Position numbers and translations under genes: made by a program. The notes beneath the pieces were generated by a model. That model was given only the letters and a program-made list of their open reading frames with translations, was not told the origin of the DNA and did no database searches. Positions 37,515-46,478 of a stretch of DNA of 64,000 nt are shown in pieces. Each line of letters begins with the position of its first letter. Positions within the stretch are counted from its first letter, which is position 1. The stretch comes from Paenibacillus sp. 37 (GTDB lineage Bacteria > Bacillota > Bacilli > Paenibacillales > Paenibacillaceae): positions 3,534,001 through 3,598,000 of the forward strand of contig NZ_CP043761.1 of assembly GCF_008386395.1 (NCBI RefSeq). Direction: 5' to 3'.

Positions 37515-38477
37515 ATGCCAAAGAACGATAATATGTTAGCCATTCTATGGATGCTGAATTCAGGCACCAAAGTAACTGCAAAACAGATGTCCGAAAAGTT
37601 AGAAATCAATATAAGAACCGTATATCGATATATTGATGCATTATGTGCCAGTGGAGTACCGATTATTTCCGATACAGGTCACAACGGCGGGTATAGCTTG
37701 CTGAATCAGCATATCAAAGCACCTCTGTTATTTGATATTGATGAAAAAAAGGCACTTCTCCAAGCTGCTGTGTTTGCAAAAGAAGCTGGATATCCTTTGA
37801 GTGAGGCATTGGACAATGCAACATCCAAATTGAAAATGTATTCAAATCAGCATCAGGAAAACACACTTCGTCGTCATTTAGCTGGATTTAACGTTATCAA
37901 TCGTATGGGAGATCCATCCGTTCAGCCGATCTTGGCGGAATTGGAGCAAGCAGTGGCTAATGACTGCTCTGTCGAAATTGATTATCGCAGAAGCCGTGAT
38001 GAACAACCCAAGAATAGAGTAATAGACCCGTATGGAATGGTTTACTGGAATAATAAATGGTATACCATTGCGTTTTGCCACCTGAGAAATGAATTCCGCA
38101 GCTTTCGGGCAGATCGTATTCTACGAATGAAGCCTACTTCGCTGCGCTTTAAGCGTTCGGAAGTTTTTTCAGCCCGTGAATTATTTATGCAAAATTTGTT
38201 ACCTGATGTAGTGGGCAAAGAGGGGTTAATTTCCTTGGTTATCGAAGGCCGATCAGAGGCATTGGATGACTTGGGGCTGCATTGGTTTATGGGACATTAT
38301 CTGAAAGAGCGGACTTCTAATCAAGCCATCTTTTTATTTGATGAAAAATCGATTGATACATACGTCCCCTATTTTCTCCTCTCCTATGGGAAATCCATTC
38401 AAGTCATCGAACCACAGCGTGTGAAGGACAGACTTGTTGCTGTTGTATCCGAGTTAATGGAATACTATCAACTCTAA
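37515..38477 (+). CDS. WYL-domain transcriptional regulator (YafY type)
   Basis: This 320-residue protein has an N-terminal winged helix (MLAILWMLNSGTKVTAKQMS, EKLEINIRTVYRYIDALCAS) and a central WYL domain with the motif region WNNKWYTIAFCHLRNEFRSF (here W-Y-T rather than W-Y-L), followed by a C-terminal extension. WYL domains bind small ligands or nucleic acids. Several in-frame ATG codons precede 37515; this one follows AGG with nine-base spacing and gives the usual N terminus. It is divergent from the orphan GerAB-like gene. The target is unknown. Confidence 0.85.
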   Translation: MPKNDNMLAILWMLNSGTKVTAKQMSEKLEINIRTVYRYIDALCASGVPIISDTGHNGGYSLLNQHIKAPLLFDIDEKKALLQAAVFAKEAGYPLSEALDNATSKLKMYSNQHQENTLRRHLAGFNVINRMGDPSVQPILAELEQAVANDCSVEIDYRRSRDEQPKNRVIDPYGMVYWNNKWYTIAFCHLRNEFRSFRADRILRMKPTSLRFKRSEVFSARELFMQNLLPDVVGKEGLISLVIEGRSEALDDLGLHWFMGHYLKERTSNQAIFLFDEKSIDTYVPYFLLSYGKSIQVIEPQRVKDRLVAVVSELMEYYQL

Positions 38478-38564
38478 CAACTTCACTGACAGTATTTGAA
38501 CTCATCGGATTTTGATCTGTGAACTTGATAAAAAAGTTGCGAAGCTTTGCTGCTTTGGATATGA

Positions 38565-39374
<810 letters not shown>

Positions 39375-39387
39375 GGTGTTCAAACTG

Positions 39388-39415
39388 AAAGTCGCTAAAT
39401 TTAGCGACTTTTTTT
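39388..39415. terminator. Terminator, AAGTCGCTA family, copy 3
   Basis: AAAGTCGCTAAATTTAGCGACTTTTTTT is a perfect palindrome with A and T flanks, 13 bases after map. Confidence 0.88.
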
Positions 39416-39544
39416 GTTTTTGTTGTATTGGTACGTTAAAGTAAATCACAATTTAAATGTTCACTTATTAATTTATGTTGAAATTATGGAAGGATTTAAC
39501 GTATATTTAGATCTGATCTTTATGTTATAGACAGAGGTGATTGA

Positions 39545-40783
39545 TTGAGCACATCAACAAAGCGCGTTCAAGTCATTGATGGACTGCGTGGATTCAGTCT
39601 GGCCGGCATTGTGCTGGCGAATATGCTGGCTTTCCAATATGGAATGTATGGCCAGAGCAAACCCCAACTGTTCGGGATTGGCGGAGCAGATCAGGCTTTC
39701 CTCTCGTTCCTGCTGATCACTGTGGTGGGCAGTTTTATGCCGATTTTTGCATTTATGTTTGGCTTTGGAATGGTTAAGCTCTCGGAAAGCCTAAAATCAC
39801 GAGATTTACGACCAAAATGTCATCTGGCACGCCGTTTTCTACTACTGTTTGGAATCGGATTACTGCACATCATCTATCTGTGGGAAGGGGATATCTTGAC
39901 GTTTTATGGCGTACTCGGTTTCTTCCTGCTCATGTTCCTTAATCGGAAGCCTATAACGCTGCTTATTTGGGCGGTACTGCTACTCGTGGGAGCGGGCATA
40001 CTTGGTCTCCCGGCATCTAATCCGATGAACCCGCTGGCGATTGAGTCCATTCATATGGAGAACTACATCATTCAAAGTCAGGATGTTTACGGCAACGGCA
40101 CATACGCGGAAATCAGGAATTTCAGTAATAACGGCGATCCATTCGGCGGGGATTTGGAGCTGTCATATGCCTTGATAGCCCTGATGTTAGCACCACTCAT
40201 GACGGTGCCGATGTTCCTGTTCGGCATGCGCGCTGCCAGAATCGGCACGTTTAGCGATCCGCAAGCGATGCGGACTATGTATCTTCGCCGGGCATCATTA
40301 TTGATTCCAGTTGGTTTGATACTCAAAGCATACGGCGTATTGGCGCCACAATTGGGTGCGGAAGGTTGGCTCGGAATTGGAATCGGGGGGACGCTTGGAG
40401 GAACGTTGCTTGCACTCGGATACATTTATGCATTTGCACTGTTGTATGCGGGAAGTCGCCATTCCAGCCTGTTGGGCAGGTTCGAGGCGGTTGGCCGTCT
40501 CTCGTTGACGAATTACCTGATGCAGAGCGTAGTCTGTACGACAATTTTCTATGGATATGGCCTGGGACTGTTTGGAAGTGCTGGCGTGTTTATCGGAGCA
40601 ATTATTGCACTTGCTGTGTACGGTATTCAATTGTGGCTCAGTCCGCTATATCTCAAGAAATTTAGCAATGGTCCTGTCGAGTACCTGCTACGGATTTGGA
40701 CATATCTGTCCTGGAAAGGGCAGCCAAGAAAGAAGAAAAGAACGAATTTAACTACGAATGAAAACGCGCCTGGTGTTCAGTAA
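39545..40783 (+). CDS. DUF418 family integral membrane protein
   Basis: This 412-residue protein has eight to ten transmembrane helices. The N terminus (VQVIDGLRGFSLAGIVLANM) and the C-terminal domain (RFEAVGRLSLTNYLMQSVVC) are typical of the DUF418/YeiB-like family, related to acyltransferase-3 membrane proteins. The function of the family is not established. It starts at TTG 39545 with AGAGGTGAT upstream. It is monocistronic, ending at a terminator at 40808. Confidence 0.82.
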   Translation: MSTSTKRVQVIDGLRGFSLAGIVLANMLAFQYGMYGQSKPQLFGIGGADQAFLSFLLITVVGSFMPIFAFMFGFGMVKLSESLKSRDLRPKCHLARRFLLLFGIGLLHIIYLWEGDILTFYGVLGFFLLMFLNRKPITLLIWAVLLLVGAGILGLPASNPMNPLAIESIHMENYIIQSQDVYGNGTYAEIRNFSNNGDPFGGDLELSYALIALMLAPLMTVPMFLFGMRAARIGTFSDPQAMRTMYLRRASLLIPVGLILKAYGVLAPQLGAEGWLGIGIGGTLGGTLLALGYIYAFALLYAGSRHSSLLGRFEAVGRLSLTNYLMQSVVCTTIFYGYGLGLFGSAGVFIGAIIALAVYGIQLWLSPLYLKKFSNGPVEYLLRIWTYLSWKGQPRKKKRTNLTTNENAPGVQ

Positions 40784-40807
40784 GCATAAAGTGTTATCGT
40801 GAAACGC

Positions 40808-40850
40808 AAAAAGAAGCTCGTTCTGTTAAAGAAAGGGCTTCTTTTTTTGT
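40808..40850 (+). terminator. Terminator of the DUF418 gene
   Basis: AAAAAGAAGC / GCTTCTTTTTTT arms with a 19-base loop. Confidence 0.8.
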
Positions 40851-40856
40851 AAGATA

Positions 40857-41198
40857 CTAATTTGTAACAGATAAGATACGCCAGTCGGATCCTTCCTTTT
40901 TCATAAAGTACAGCTTATCTGTTTCGTCTGCTAATAAGGGGAATCACTGAAATATACATTTTGTTGCTTCACAAAAACCTCAATAACACCATCTGGAAGC
41001 AAGTTAAACCACGGATCATCGATGTAGTGAAACTTGTTAATTCCCGCTTCCTTAAGGGCAGCTGTAATTTCTTCTTTACTGGAATAGGTGACAAGTTGCG
41101 GTTCAGGTAACTAATTAGGTAAGGGCTTCGAGTCCGAAATTAAAATACTGCCAATATAGGAACTTTCAATTGTAATAAGTATATCAAAATGTATATTT
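40857..41198 (-). pseudogene. Decayed gene, unknown function
   Basis: On the minus strand a coding-like stretch can be followed with one in-frame stop and one frame change. First comes HFDILITIESSYIGSILISD up to a TAG. Then, in the same frame, come about 58 residues (PEPQLVTYSSKEEITAALKE ... KQQNVYFSDSPY) to a second TAG. Another frame continues immediately with ADETDKLYFMKKEGSDWRIL and SVTN before its stop. The amino-acid composition is normal for a protein, so this is probably a broken gene for a small secreted or lipoprotein-like protein. No intact start was found. Confidence 0.5.
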
Positions 41199-41325
41199 TA
41201 GATAATAAGAGTCTCAAATAGCTCGAAGTTCTGTATACAAAAATAAATTCGGTACTTATTTTATTAATGGGGACGGACAGTTAAGTTTAGCCGATACAGA
41301 TGTTTTTTGTATGCTTTTTTTGACG

Positions 41326-41339
41326 AGAACATATGTTTG
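41326..41339. promoter_or_regulatory. LexA (SOS) box upstream of dinB-like gene
   Basis: AGAACATATGTTTG matches the Bacillus SOS box CGAAC-atat-GTTCG at 12 of 14 positions, 70 bases upstream of the DinB-family start codon. Confidence 0.6.
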
Positions 41340-41409
41340 TTTTTTCCTTTTCTTTTGAGTAAATATTTTGTATGATACAAGAGACGTGAATGATGGAGGA
41401 GGAGTTTGG

Positions 41410-41877
41410 ATGTATCGACAAGTGGATGATTTTTTAAAGGAATGGGCAGTGGCTGTGAAAGGAACATTGCAAGTATTACAAGCCGTAACAGATGATAAAT
41501 TAGGACAAAGTATTTTAGAAGGGCATAGTACACTAGGTTGGTTAGGCTGGCATTTAGCAGAAACAACAGGTTATTTTAGTCATTTAGCAGGTTTAACTGT
41601 ACCAATGATTGGTCAAGATGAGCCAGTTCCAGCGACAGCAAGAGAAATTGTAGCAGCTTACGAAAAAGCAGCAGAGGCGGTCAAAGAAGAGGTAGCCAAG
41701 CTATCAAATGAGGACTTGCTAACAGAAACAGGCTTAGAAAGTCTTGCAACAAAAGGTTCATTATTACGTTTCTTAATTGACCACCAAACACATCACCGCG
41801 GCCAAATGACGGTGCTATTACGTCAAGCAGGCTTACCAGTACCGCCCGTGATGGGTCCAACAAAAGAAATGCAATAA
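41410..41877 (+). CDS. DinB family protein (SOS-associated)
   Basis: This 155-residue protein has the four-helix DinB/YfiT fold with three likely metal-binding His (GWHLAETTGY near residue 48; DHQTHHRGQM near 126). Some members are thiol S-transferases; the DinB name comes from damage induction in B. subtilis. GGAGGAGG precedes the ATG. A LexA-type box lies upstream. Leucine codons are mostly TTA (roughly two thirds), unlike the CTG/TTG-rich neighbours, which suggests acquisition from a lower-GC bacterium. Confidence 0.85.
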   Translation: MYRQVDDFLKEWAVAVKGTLQVLQAVTDDKLGQSILEGHSTLGWLGWHLAETTGYFSHLAGLTVPMIGQDEPVPATAREIVAAYEKAAEAVKEEVAKLSNEDLLTETGLESLATKGSLLRFLIDHQTHHRGQMTVLLRQAGLPVPPVMGPTKEMQ

Positions 41878-41953
41878 AGTTAGAGTCTTTAATAGGCGGC
41901 TGATTGATTTGTTTGAGTTCGGTATTGCATTTAAATTAGAGGTAGGTGTAAAC

Positions 41954-43159
41954 ATGATCCAATTAACAAACCGCCAGGCACGGCAATTTCTATTGCTGAA
42001 GCATGGACTTTTGGGCGAATATAAATTTAGTGAAAAGCAGGGTGTATTGGACTTTGCTCGGCAGGTCAGCTGCATTCAATACGACCCCATCGATGTTTGC
42101 GGAAAAAACGCCGAATTGGTGCTACAGTCGCGAATCAAGGGATTTACCAAGGGAATGCTCGCCGAGTTGCTATATGAGGATAGAAGCCTTGTCGATTATC
42201 CAGACAAGAACCTAGCCATTATCTCTGTCGAGGACTGGCCGTATTTTGAGCGATACAGGCAAGCCGCAAGGCAACATGCCAAACGCTATCCCGAAATGGA
42301 AGCGTTGACTACGCAAGTACGGGCTCATATTCAAAATCACGGTGCACTAAGTTCGGATGATTTAAAATTGGATGGGGATTTCTCTTGGCAATCGGCCATC
42401 CACTGGAGCGGTGGAAACAATTCATCTCGATCGGTGCTGGAACAGATGTATTCGACGGGTGAGTTGATTATCCATCATAAAAAAGGAACGCGTAAATATT
42501 ACGATATAGCTAAGAAGTACATACAACCAAATCTGCTGAATGCATCAGAGCCGCTGGAGGATGAGCTTGAGCATCATAAGTGGCGGGTACTGCGTCGAAT
42601 CGGCTCTGTTGGTCTCTTATGGAATCGTGCGTCAGATGCATGGCTGAATATATGGGGGCTGAAAGCAGCACAGCGCACCGAGGTTTTTCGCCAGCTATTA
42701 CACGAAAATCGTATTGTTGCTGTTGCTGTGGAACAAATGAAGGATATGCTTTACTGCCTCGCGGAGGATTTACCGCTTATTGAAGTTGTTCTGAGAAATC
42801 AGGAGCAGAAATTGCGTTGTGAACTTATTGCCCCTCTAGATAATTTCATATGGGACAGAAAACTTATCAACAAATTGTTTGGCTTCGATTACACCTGGGA
42901 GATTTACACGCCTGCAATCAAACGAAAATTCGGCTATTATGTGCTGCCTCTATTATATGGAGAAAGCTTCATTGGACGGGCCGAGATAATCGTGGAGCGA
43001 AAAACTGGAACGCTCGTTCTTAAAAACATCTGGTACGAGAACGGTCTGAAGCAAACAACGCAATTGCGAACAGCCTTGAACAGTTGTGTCCAAAAGTTTG
43101 CGATATTCAACGGGTGTGAGACGATTTCGGCAGAGTCTATAAAACCAACCATAAATTAA
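41954..43159 (+). CDS. Winged-helix DNA glycosylase, YcaQ/AlkX-like (HTH_42)
   Basis: This 401-residue protein has the YcaQ layout: LTNRQARQFLLLKHGLLGEY, the motif CIQYDPIDVCGKNAELVLQS, and the C-terminal region APLDNFIWDRKLINKLFGFD followed by IYTPAIKRKFGYYVLPLLYG. E. coli YcaQ unhooks DNA interstrand crosslinks and excises alkylated bases through a QxD motif; here the matching position reads QYDPI. AGGTAGGTG precedes the ATG at 41954. It lies 76 bases after the SOS-type DinB gene, so the two may be a small DNA-damage unit. Confidence 0.82.
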   Translation: MIQLTNRQARQFLLLKHGLLGEYKFSEKQGVLDFARQVSCIQYDPIDVCGKNAELVLQSRIKGFTKGMLAELLYEDRSLVDYPDKNLAIISVEDWPYFERYRQAARQHAKRYPEMEALTTQVRAHIQNHGALSSDDLKLDGDFSWQSAIHWSGGNNSSRSVLEQMYSTGELIIHHKKGTRKYYDIAKKYIQPNLLNASEPLEDELEHHKWRVLRRIGSVGLLWNRASDAWLNIWGLKAAQRTEVFRQLLHENRIVAVAVEQMKDMLYCLAEDLPLIEVVLRNQEQKLRCELIAPLDNFIWDRKLINKLFGFDYTWEIYTPAIKRKFGYYVLPLLYGESFIGRAEIIVERKTGTLVLKNIWYENGLKQTTQLRTALNSCVQKFAIFNGCETISAESIKPTIN

Positions 43160-43230
43160 AATAGGTCATTCCGCTAACGGATAACGTTAGTTTAATAAAC
43201 AGGCCACAATTGGTACATTTATCACTCGTA

Positions 43231-43267
43231 AAAGAACTCTCCAGACTAGGTGGGTTCTTGCATTTTT
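43231..43267 (+). terminator. Terminator after the YcaQ-like gene
   Basis: AAGAACTC / GGGTTCTT stem with CATTTTTAT following. It lies in the 414-base gap 43160-43573. That gap also holds a small CTAACG-gata-CGTTAG palindrome at 43174-43189 and otherwise shows nothing I can interpret. Confidence 0.6.
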
Positions 43268-43573
43268 ATCCATATGTTTGCGGGTGGTTTCAGTTACGCT
43301 GGTATTGCCCCTAAGAGTAGGTAGTTTGTTCTAGCTCGAAGAATGACCATAATTAATTTTGTGCGCTTATATTACCTTTTTTTGTTATACTCACCGAAGA
43401 ATAAGAAATATTCCCAATGTTTCCTGTTACAGTTTGTAGTTTTAAAGATTCAACATATCAACTCTGATACATAAGCTAACTATTATAGTGCGGGCAGTGG
43501 TAAGGTAATGCGAAATGATAGATGAAGCATATACATTCAACTTTTTCCACTCAGACTTGAAAGGATCGTTAAT

Positions 43574-43786
43574 GTGCTAAAAATTATTAATTTTCTTCTT
43601 TTTTTGCTGATCATTTGGGTAGTCATCTTTTATCCTTTTCGTTTTGTTTGGTTTGAAGGTGTAAAACAGATTCCCGCAGATCTTCATGGTGTTTATTTAC
43701 TTTTCTTGTTCTTTGGATATCTGATCATTTCATCTGCTATGGGACTTATGCTTGGCAAGATGTTTTTCAAACGAAAAGAACAGTAA
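43574..43786 (+). CDS. Small two-helix membrane protein, 70 aa
   Basis: I do not recognise this protein. It has two transmembrane helices (about residues 3-23 and 39-61) and a basic C terminus (MFFKRKEQ). It starts at GTG 43574 with AAAGGA eight bases upstream. The next gene starts 26 bases after its stop, so they may be cotranscribed. Confidence 0.5.
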   Translation: MLKIINFLLFLLIIWVVIFYPFRFVWFEGVKQIPADLHGVYLLFLFFGYLIISSAMGLMLGKMFFKRKEQ

Positions 43787-43812
43787 TTATGGGTACGTAT
43801 GGAGGTTTAAGA

Positions 43813-44184
43813 ATGGACGGAGACATTTTAATCAATCAATTCTTAAAACTTTTTCCTGAATTTTTCGATTGTTACATAGAGCACTTGGAATTAAATCAAG
43901 AGTTTCTAGGACATGTGTTTTTTGGTGATGAAGTGGCTAATTATGTTGAAGGATTGCTTCGTGAAAATGATGACACAGAACAACTTGAGAAGTTTTTTGA
44001 TTTTTTCGAATGGATGGCAACTCAAACGAGCCTTTATATTGTACAAGTGTTATCTACTACAATCTTGTATGATCTAGGTGGGCAAACAGATATTTTGCAA
44101 AAAGCTCAATTTTATATGAAACCACATACTAAAAGACTTTCTCAAGAAATAGAAGATTTGCACTCAGGGAAATATTTTTCATAG
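43813..44184 (+). CDS. Hypothetical acidic protein, 123 aa
   Basis: This is an acidic, helical protein (INQFLKLFPEFFDCYIEHLE, HVFFGDEVANYVEGLL). It resembles proteins annotated as DUF7674, but this is from memory of the pattern and uncertain. GGAGG lies eight bases before the ATG at 43813. There is no signal peptide or membrane segment. It follows a small membrane-protein gene and is closed by a terminator at 44245. Confidence 0.55.
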   Translation: MDGDILINQFLKLFPEFFDCYIEHLELNQEFLGHVFFGDEVANYVEGLLRENDDTEQLEKFFDFFEWMATQTSLYIVQVLSTTILYDLGGQTDILQKAQFYMKPHTKRLSQEIEDLHSGKYFS

Positions 44185-44244
44185 AATAATCTGCTGCAGA
44201 TTAGGTATTCAATGCGTTTGAATCGTTGGTTTATAATATCATTC

Positions 44245-44271
44245 AAGGTCGCTAAAGCAGCGGCTTTTTTG
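44245..44271 (+). terminator. Terminator, AAGTCGCTA family, copy 4
   Basis: AAGGTCGCT-aaagc-AGCGGCTTTTTT; it lies in the 426-base gap 44185-44610. Confidence 0.8.
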
Positions 44272-44341
44272 TTTTATCCATGTAATTTCCTATCTTAGGG
44301 GTTGAAGGGGAAAGGACTTATTTCAATGATCGATTAGATAA

Positions 44342-44446
44342 TTATGGATAACTTTTGCTTGGGATACGTCTTCAATCGCATCAATCAGCGCGGCGGAAGC
44401 AATGAAGGAGTTTACTACATTTTTCGAAGAACTGGGAGGCAACTAA
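44342..44446 (+). pseudogene. Possible C-terminal gene remnant
   Basis: An open stretch of about 34 codons without a start reads WITFAWDTSSIASISAAEAM, then KEFTTFFEELGGN and a stop. Its composition is protein-like and it ends like a real C terminus, but it is short and may be chance. Confidence 0.25.
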
Positions 44447-44610
44447 CACATTAGATTGGATCAGTTTCAATCTGGACATATATCCTTTGTCTTAAGACAT
44501 GGGAAAAATAGGTTCTTGAATTTCTTACCCGATGTACAGCCGAATCCGAGATTGTGATAGGCTGTATCTACAAAAGTATTGCACGTTCTAAATGGAAGGG
44601 GATAATTTAC

Positions 44611-44988
44611 TTGGATCAGGAACTTGCGACCACGATTGCTATCGAATTTAAGAACAATCAGAAGGTGTTGAATGCGATCGGAGACGAAACCCGGCAAGCC
44701 ATCCTCATAGCCTTGATTCAAGGGCCGCAAAAACCCGGCATGCGCGTAGGAGAGATCAGGATGAAGACTCACCTTTCCCGACCAACCGTATCACATCATC
44801 TGAAAATATTGAAAGAATCAGAGATAATAAGTGTTCGTAAAGAAGGAACTCTCAACTATTACAGCCTTGACTCCGGTAGCAAGTTGAAATTGTTAAAAAA
44901 CCTGGTGAACCAAATAGAAAAGTTGCTAGCGCAATGCGAAGAACAAGCATCGGAACAACAAATAGGAAACAGGGGGAGTTGCGAATGA
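44611..44988 (+). CDS. ArsR-type winged-helix regulator
   Basis: This 125-residue regulator (KVLNAIGDETRQAILIALIQ, HLSRPTVSHHLKILKESEII, then the wing RKEGTLNYYSL) starts at TTG 44611 with GGAAGGGG nine bases upstream. No obvious metal-binding Cys pair is present in the recognition helix, so it may sense something other than metal. Its last four bases overlap the aldo/keto reductase gene (ATGA), so the two are translated together and the regulator likely controls the operon. Confidence 0.85.
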   Translation: MDQELATTIAIEFKNNQKVLNAIGDETRQAILIALIQGPQKPGMRVGEIRMKTHLSRPTVSHHLKILKESEIISVRKEGTLNYYSLDSGSKLKLLKNLVNQIEKLLAQCEEQASEQQIGNRGSCE

Positions 44989-45851
44989 ATCAGACAGTCG
45001 CAGCCGCAAACGGAGTGGGCATTCCTCAACTAGGGTTCGGCCTATATAAGATCAAAGACGGGGGGACCTTCGAGAGGACTGTCGAGGAGGCTATTCGAAT
45101 GGGTTATCGCCATTTCGATACGGCCAAAATTTATGGTAATGAAGCGGTGTTAGGTCGGGTCATCCAAAACAGCGGCATTCCCAGGGAGGAGTTCTTCATT
45201 ACCTCCAAGGTATGGACGACAGACCTGGGCTACCGTGCGACGAAAAGGGCGTTCGAGCAGACTTGCCAGAAGCTGAACGTAACATATCTCGATATGTATT
45301 TGATTCATTTTGCTGGTCCTCAATACGTGAATGCTTGGAAGGCGATGGAAGAGTTATACGACGCAGGTAAAATCAAAGTTATAGGTGTAGCCAATTTCGA
45401 GATCCGGCATCTAGAGCATCTGAAGAAACATTCCCGGATTTCGCCGATGGTAAATCAGATCGAGACCCATCCGGAATTTCCGCAACATGAATTGCATGAT
45501 TATATGGTTCGGCATCGGATTCTGCATGAGGCTTGGGGACCGTTGGGGCAGGGTAGCAAAGCGCTGCTGGAGCATCCGGAGCTGGCGGCAATTTCCTTTC
45601 GTCATCAGAAGTCGGTTGCGCAAGTCATTTTGCGCTGGCATCTGCAACGTGGAATTATTGTCATCCCCAAATCATCGAATCCTCAAAGGATAAAAGAGAA
45701 CAGCGAAATATTCGACTTTGAGTTGAATGAGAAGGAGATGGAACAAATACGACGGTTGGACACGGGTAAGAGATATTCCGTAAGTCCGAATGGCTACATG
45801 GTCAACCCGTTTTATATCAATTTGATGAAGTTATTTATTCGCTCTCATTGA
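44985..45851 (+). CDS. Aldo/keto reductase
   Basis: This 288-residue TIM-barrel oxidoreductase has the catalytic tetrad visible as Asp and Tyr in HFDTAKIYGNE, Lys in ITSKVW and His in LIHFAGP. The C-terminal NADPH-binding stretch is IPKSSNPQRIKEN. It reduces aldehydes or ketones; the substrate is unknown. GGGGGAG precedes the ATG at 44985, which overlaps the ArsR gene. A hairpin with a short T-run follows at 45903. Confidence 0.9.
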   Translation: MNQTVAAANGVGIPQLGFGLYKIKDGGTFERTVEEAIRMGYRHFDTAKIYGNEAVLGRVIQNSGIPREEFFITSKVWTTDLGYRATKRAFEQTCQKLNVTYLDMYLIHFAGPQYVNAWKAMEELYDAGKIKVIGVANFEIRHLEHLKKHSRISPMVNQIETHPEFPQHELHDYMVRHRILHEAWGPLGQGSKALLEHPELAAISFRHQKSVAQVILRWHLQRGIIVIPKSSNPQRIKENSEIFDFELNEKEMEQIRRLDTGKRYSVSPNGYMVNPFYINLMKLFIRSH

Positions 45852-45902
45852 TGGATCATAGAATATATAAAAAAGGTGTCTATACGTAATTGTTTTATTG
45901 GG

Positions 45903-45945
45903 GCTGTCCTGTGAGTCATGAGCATGACCGGGTACAGCCTTTTGT
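45903..45945 (+). terminator. Terminator after the aldo/keto reductase gene
   Basis: GGCTGT / ACAGCC stem with an inner GTCATG-a-GCATGAC pairing, followed by TTTT. Confidence 0.65.
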
Positions 45946-45960
45946 CAGGATTATGCAGTT

Positions 45961-46034
45961 CTAACGGACCTAGCAGACGCTATTTGCTCCCATTTGCATA
46001 GGATTGATTCTAACGAATCATAGAGACGTTATTT
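45961..46034 (+). repeat. Tandem direct pair of the 24-bp dispersed repeat
   Basis: Copies at 45961-45984 (CTAACGGACCTAGCAGACGC TATT) and 46010-46033 (CTAACGAATCATAGAGACGT TATT) lie 49 bases apart, in the 363-base gap before the RHH gene. They match the unit at 18117 without gaps. Confidence 0.5.
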
Positions 46035-46214
46035 CATCGAGTTGGTGCTTGAAGAGAAGGAATTCCTTCTGAGATACTCCCATCTTTACATTCGATGAGT
46101 TGTTCTTCAGCAATTGCTTTTAAAATATTGTAAATCCATGTAGAGACATGATAAGATGAGAAGGGATCTGTTTGAATGAGGTTACCTAAATCAAAATTCG
46201 GGAGTGTTATTATA

Positions 46215-46448
46215 TTGAACAACAATAACATTAAAGTTGGTGTCTCTAATAAAGAAGGCCAGTTAGGTTTTGTCTTTTCGAGAGGTGGTCTGCGAGAAGG
46301 TTCTGGGAGAAAGAGTATAGGTGTGACTAAAAAAATATCTTTAACTCTAACAGAGGACATGTGGGGAGAAATCGAAAACCATTGCACAGAGCATAAACTT
46401 TCTCGTTCGGAGGCTATACGTAACATCATTGAGTCCTTCTATTCATAA
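46215..46448 (+). CDS. Ribbon-helix-helix (CopG-like) protein, 77 aa
   Basis: The C-terminal 40 residues fit a ribbon-helix-helix DNA-binding fold: strand KKISLTLTEDM, helix WGEIENHCTEHKL, helix SRSEAIRNIIESFY. The N-terminal part is Asn- and Gly/Arg-rich (NNNNIKVGVSNKEGQLGFVF, SRGGLREGSGRKS). It starts at TTG 46215 with GGGAGTG eight bases upstream; an in-frame ATG at 46176 lacks a clear ribosome site. It precedes a second sliding-clamp gene by 30 bases and may regulate it. Such proteins are common on plasmids and mobile elements. Confidence 0.65.
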   Translation: MNNNNIKVGVSNKEGQLGFVFSRGGLREGSGRKSIGVTKKISLTLTEDMWGEIENHCTEHKLSRSEAIRNIIESFYS

Positions 46449-46478
46449 TAATTTCTTTATTCGAGGTAGGTGAGGTCT

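Noticed and set aside
43174..43189. CTAACG-gata-CGTTAG as a further copy of the 24-bp repeat
   Set aside because: Only the first six bases of the unit are shared; the AG-N-GAC and TATT parts are absent.
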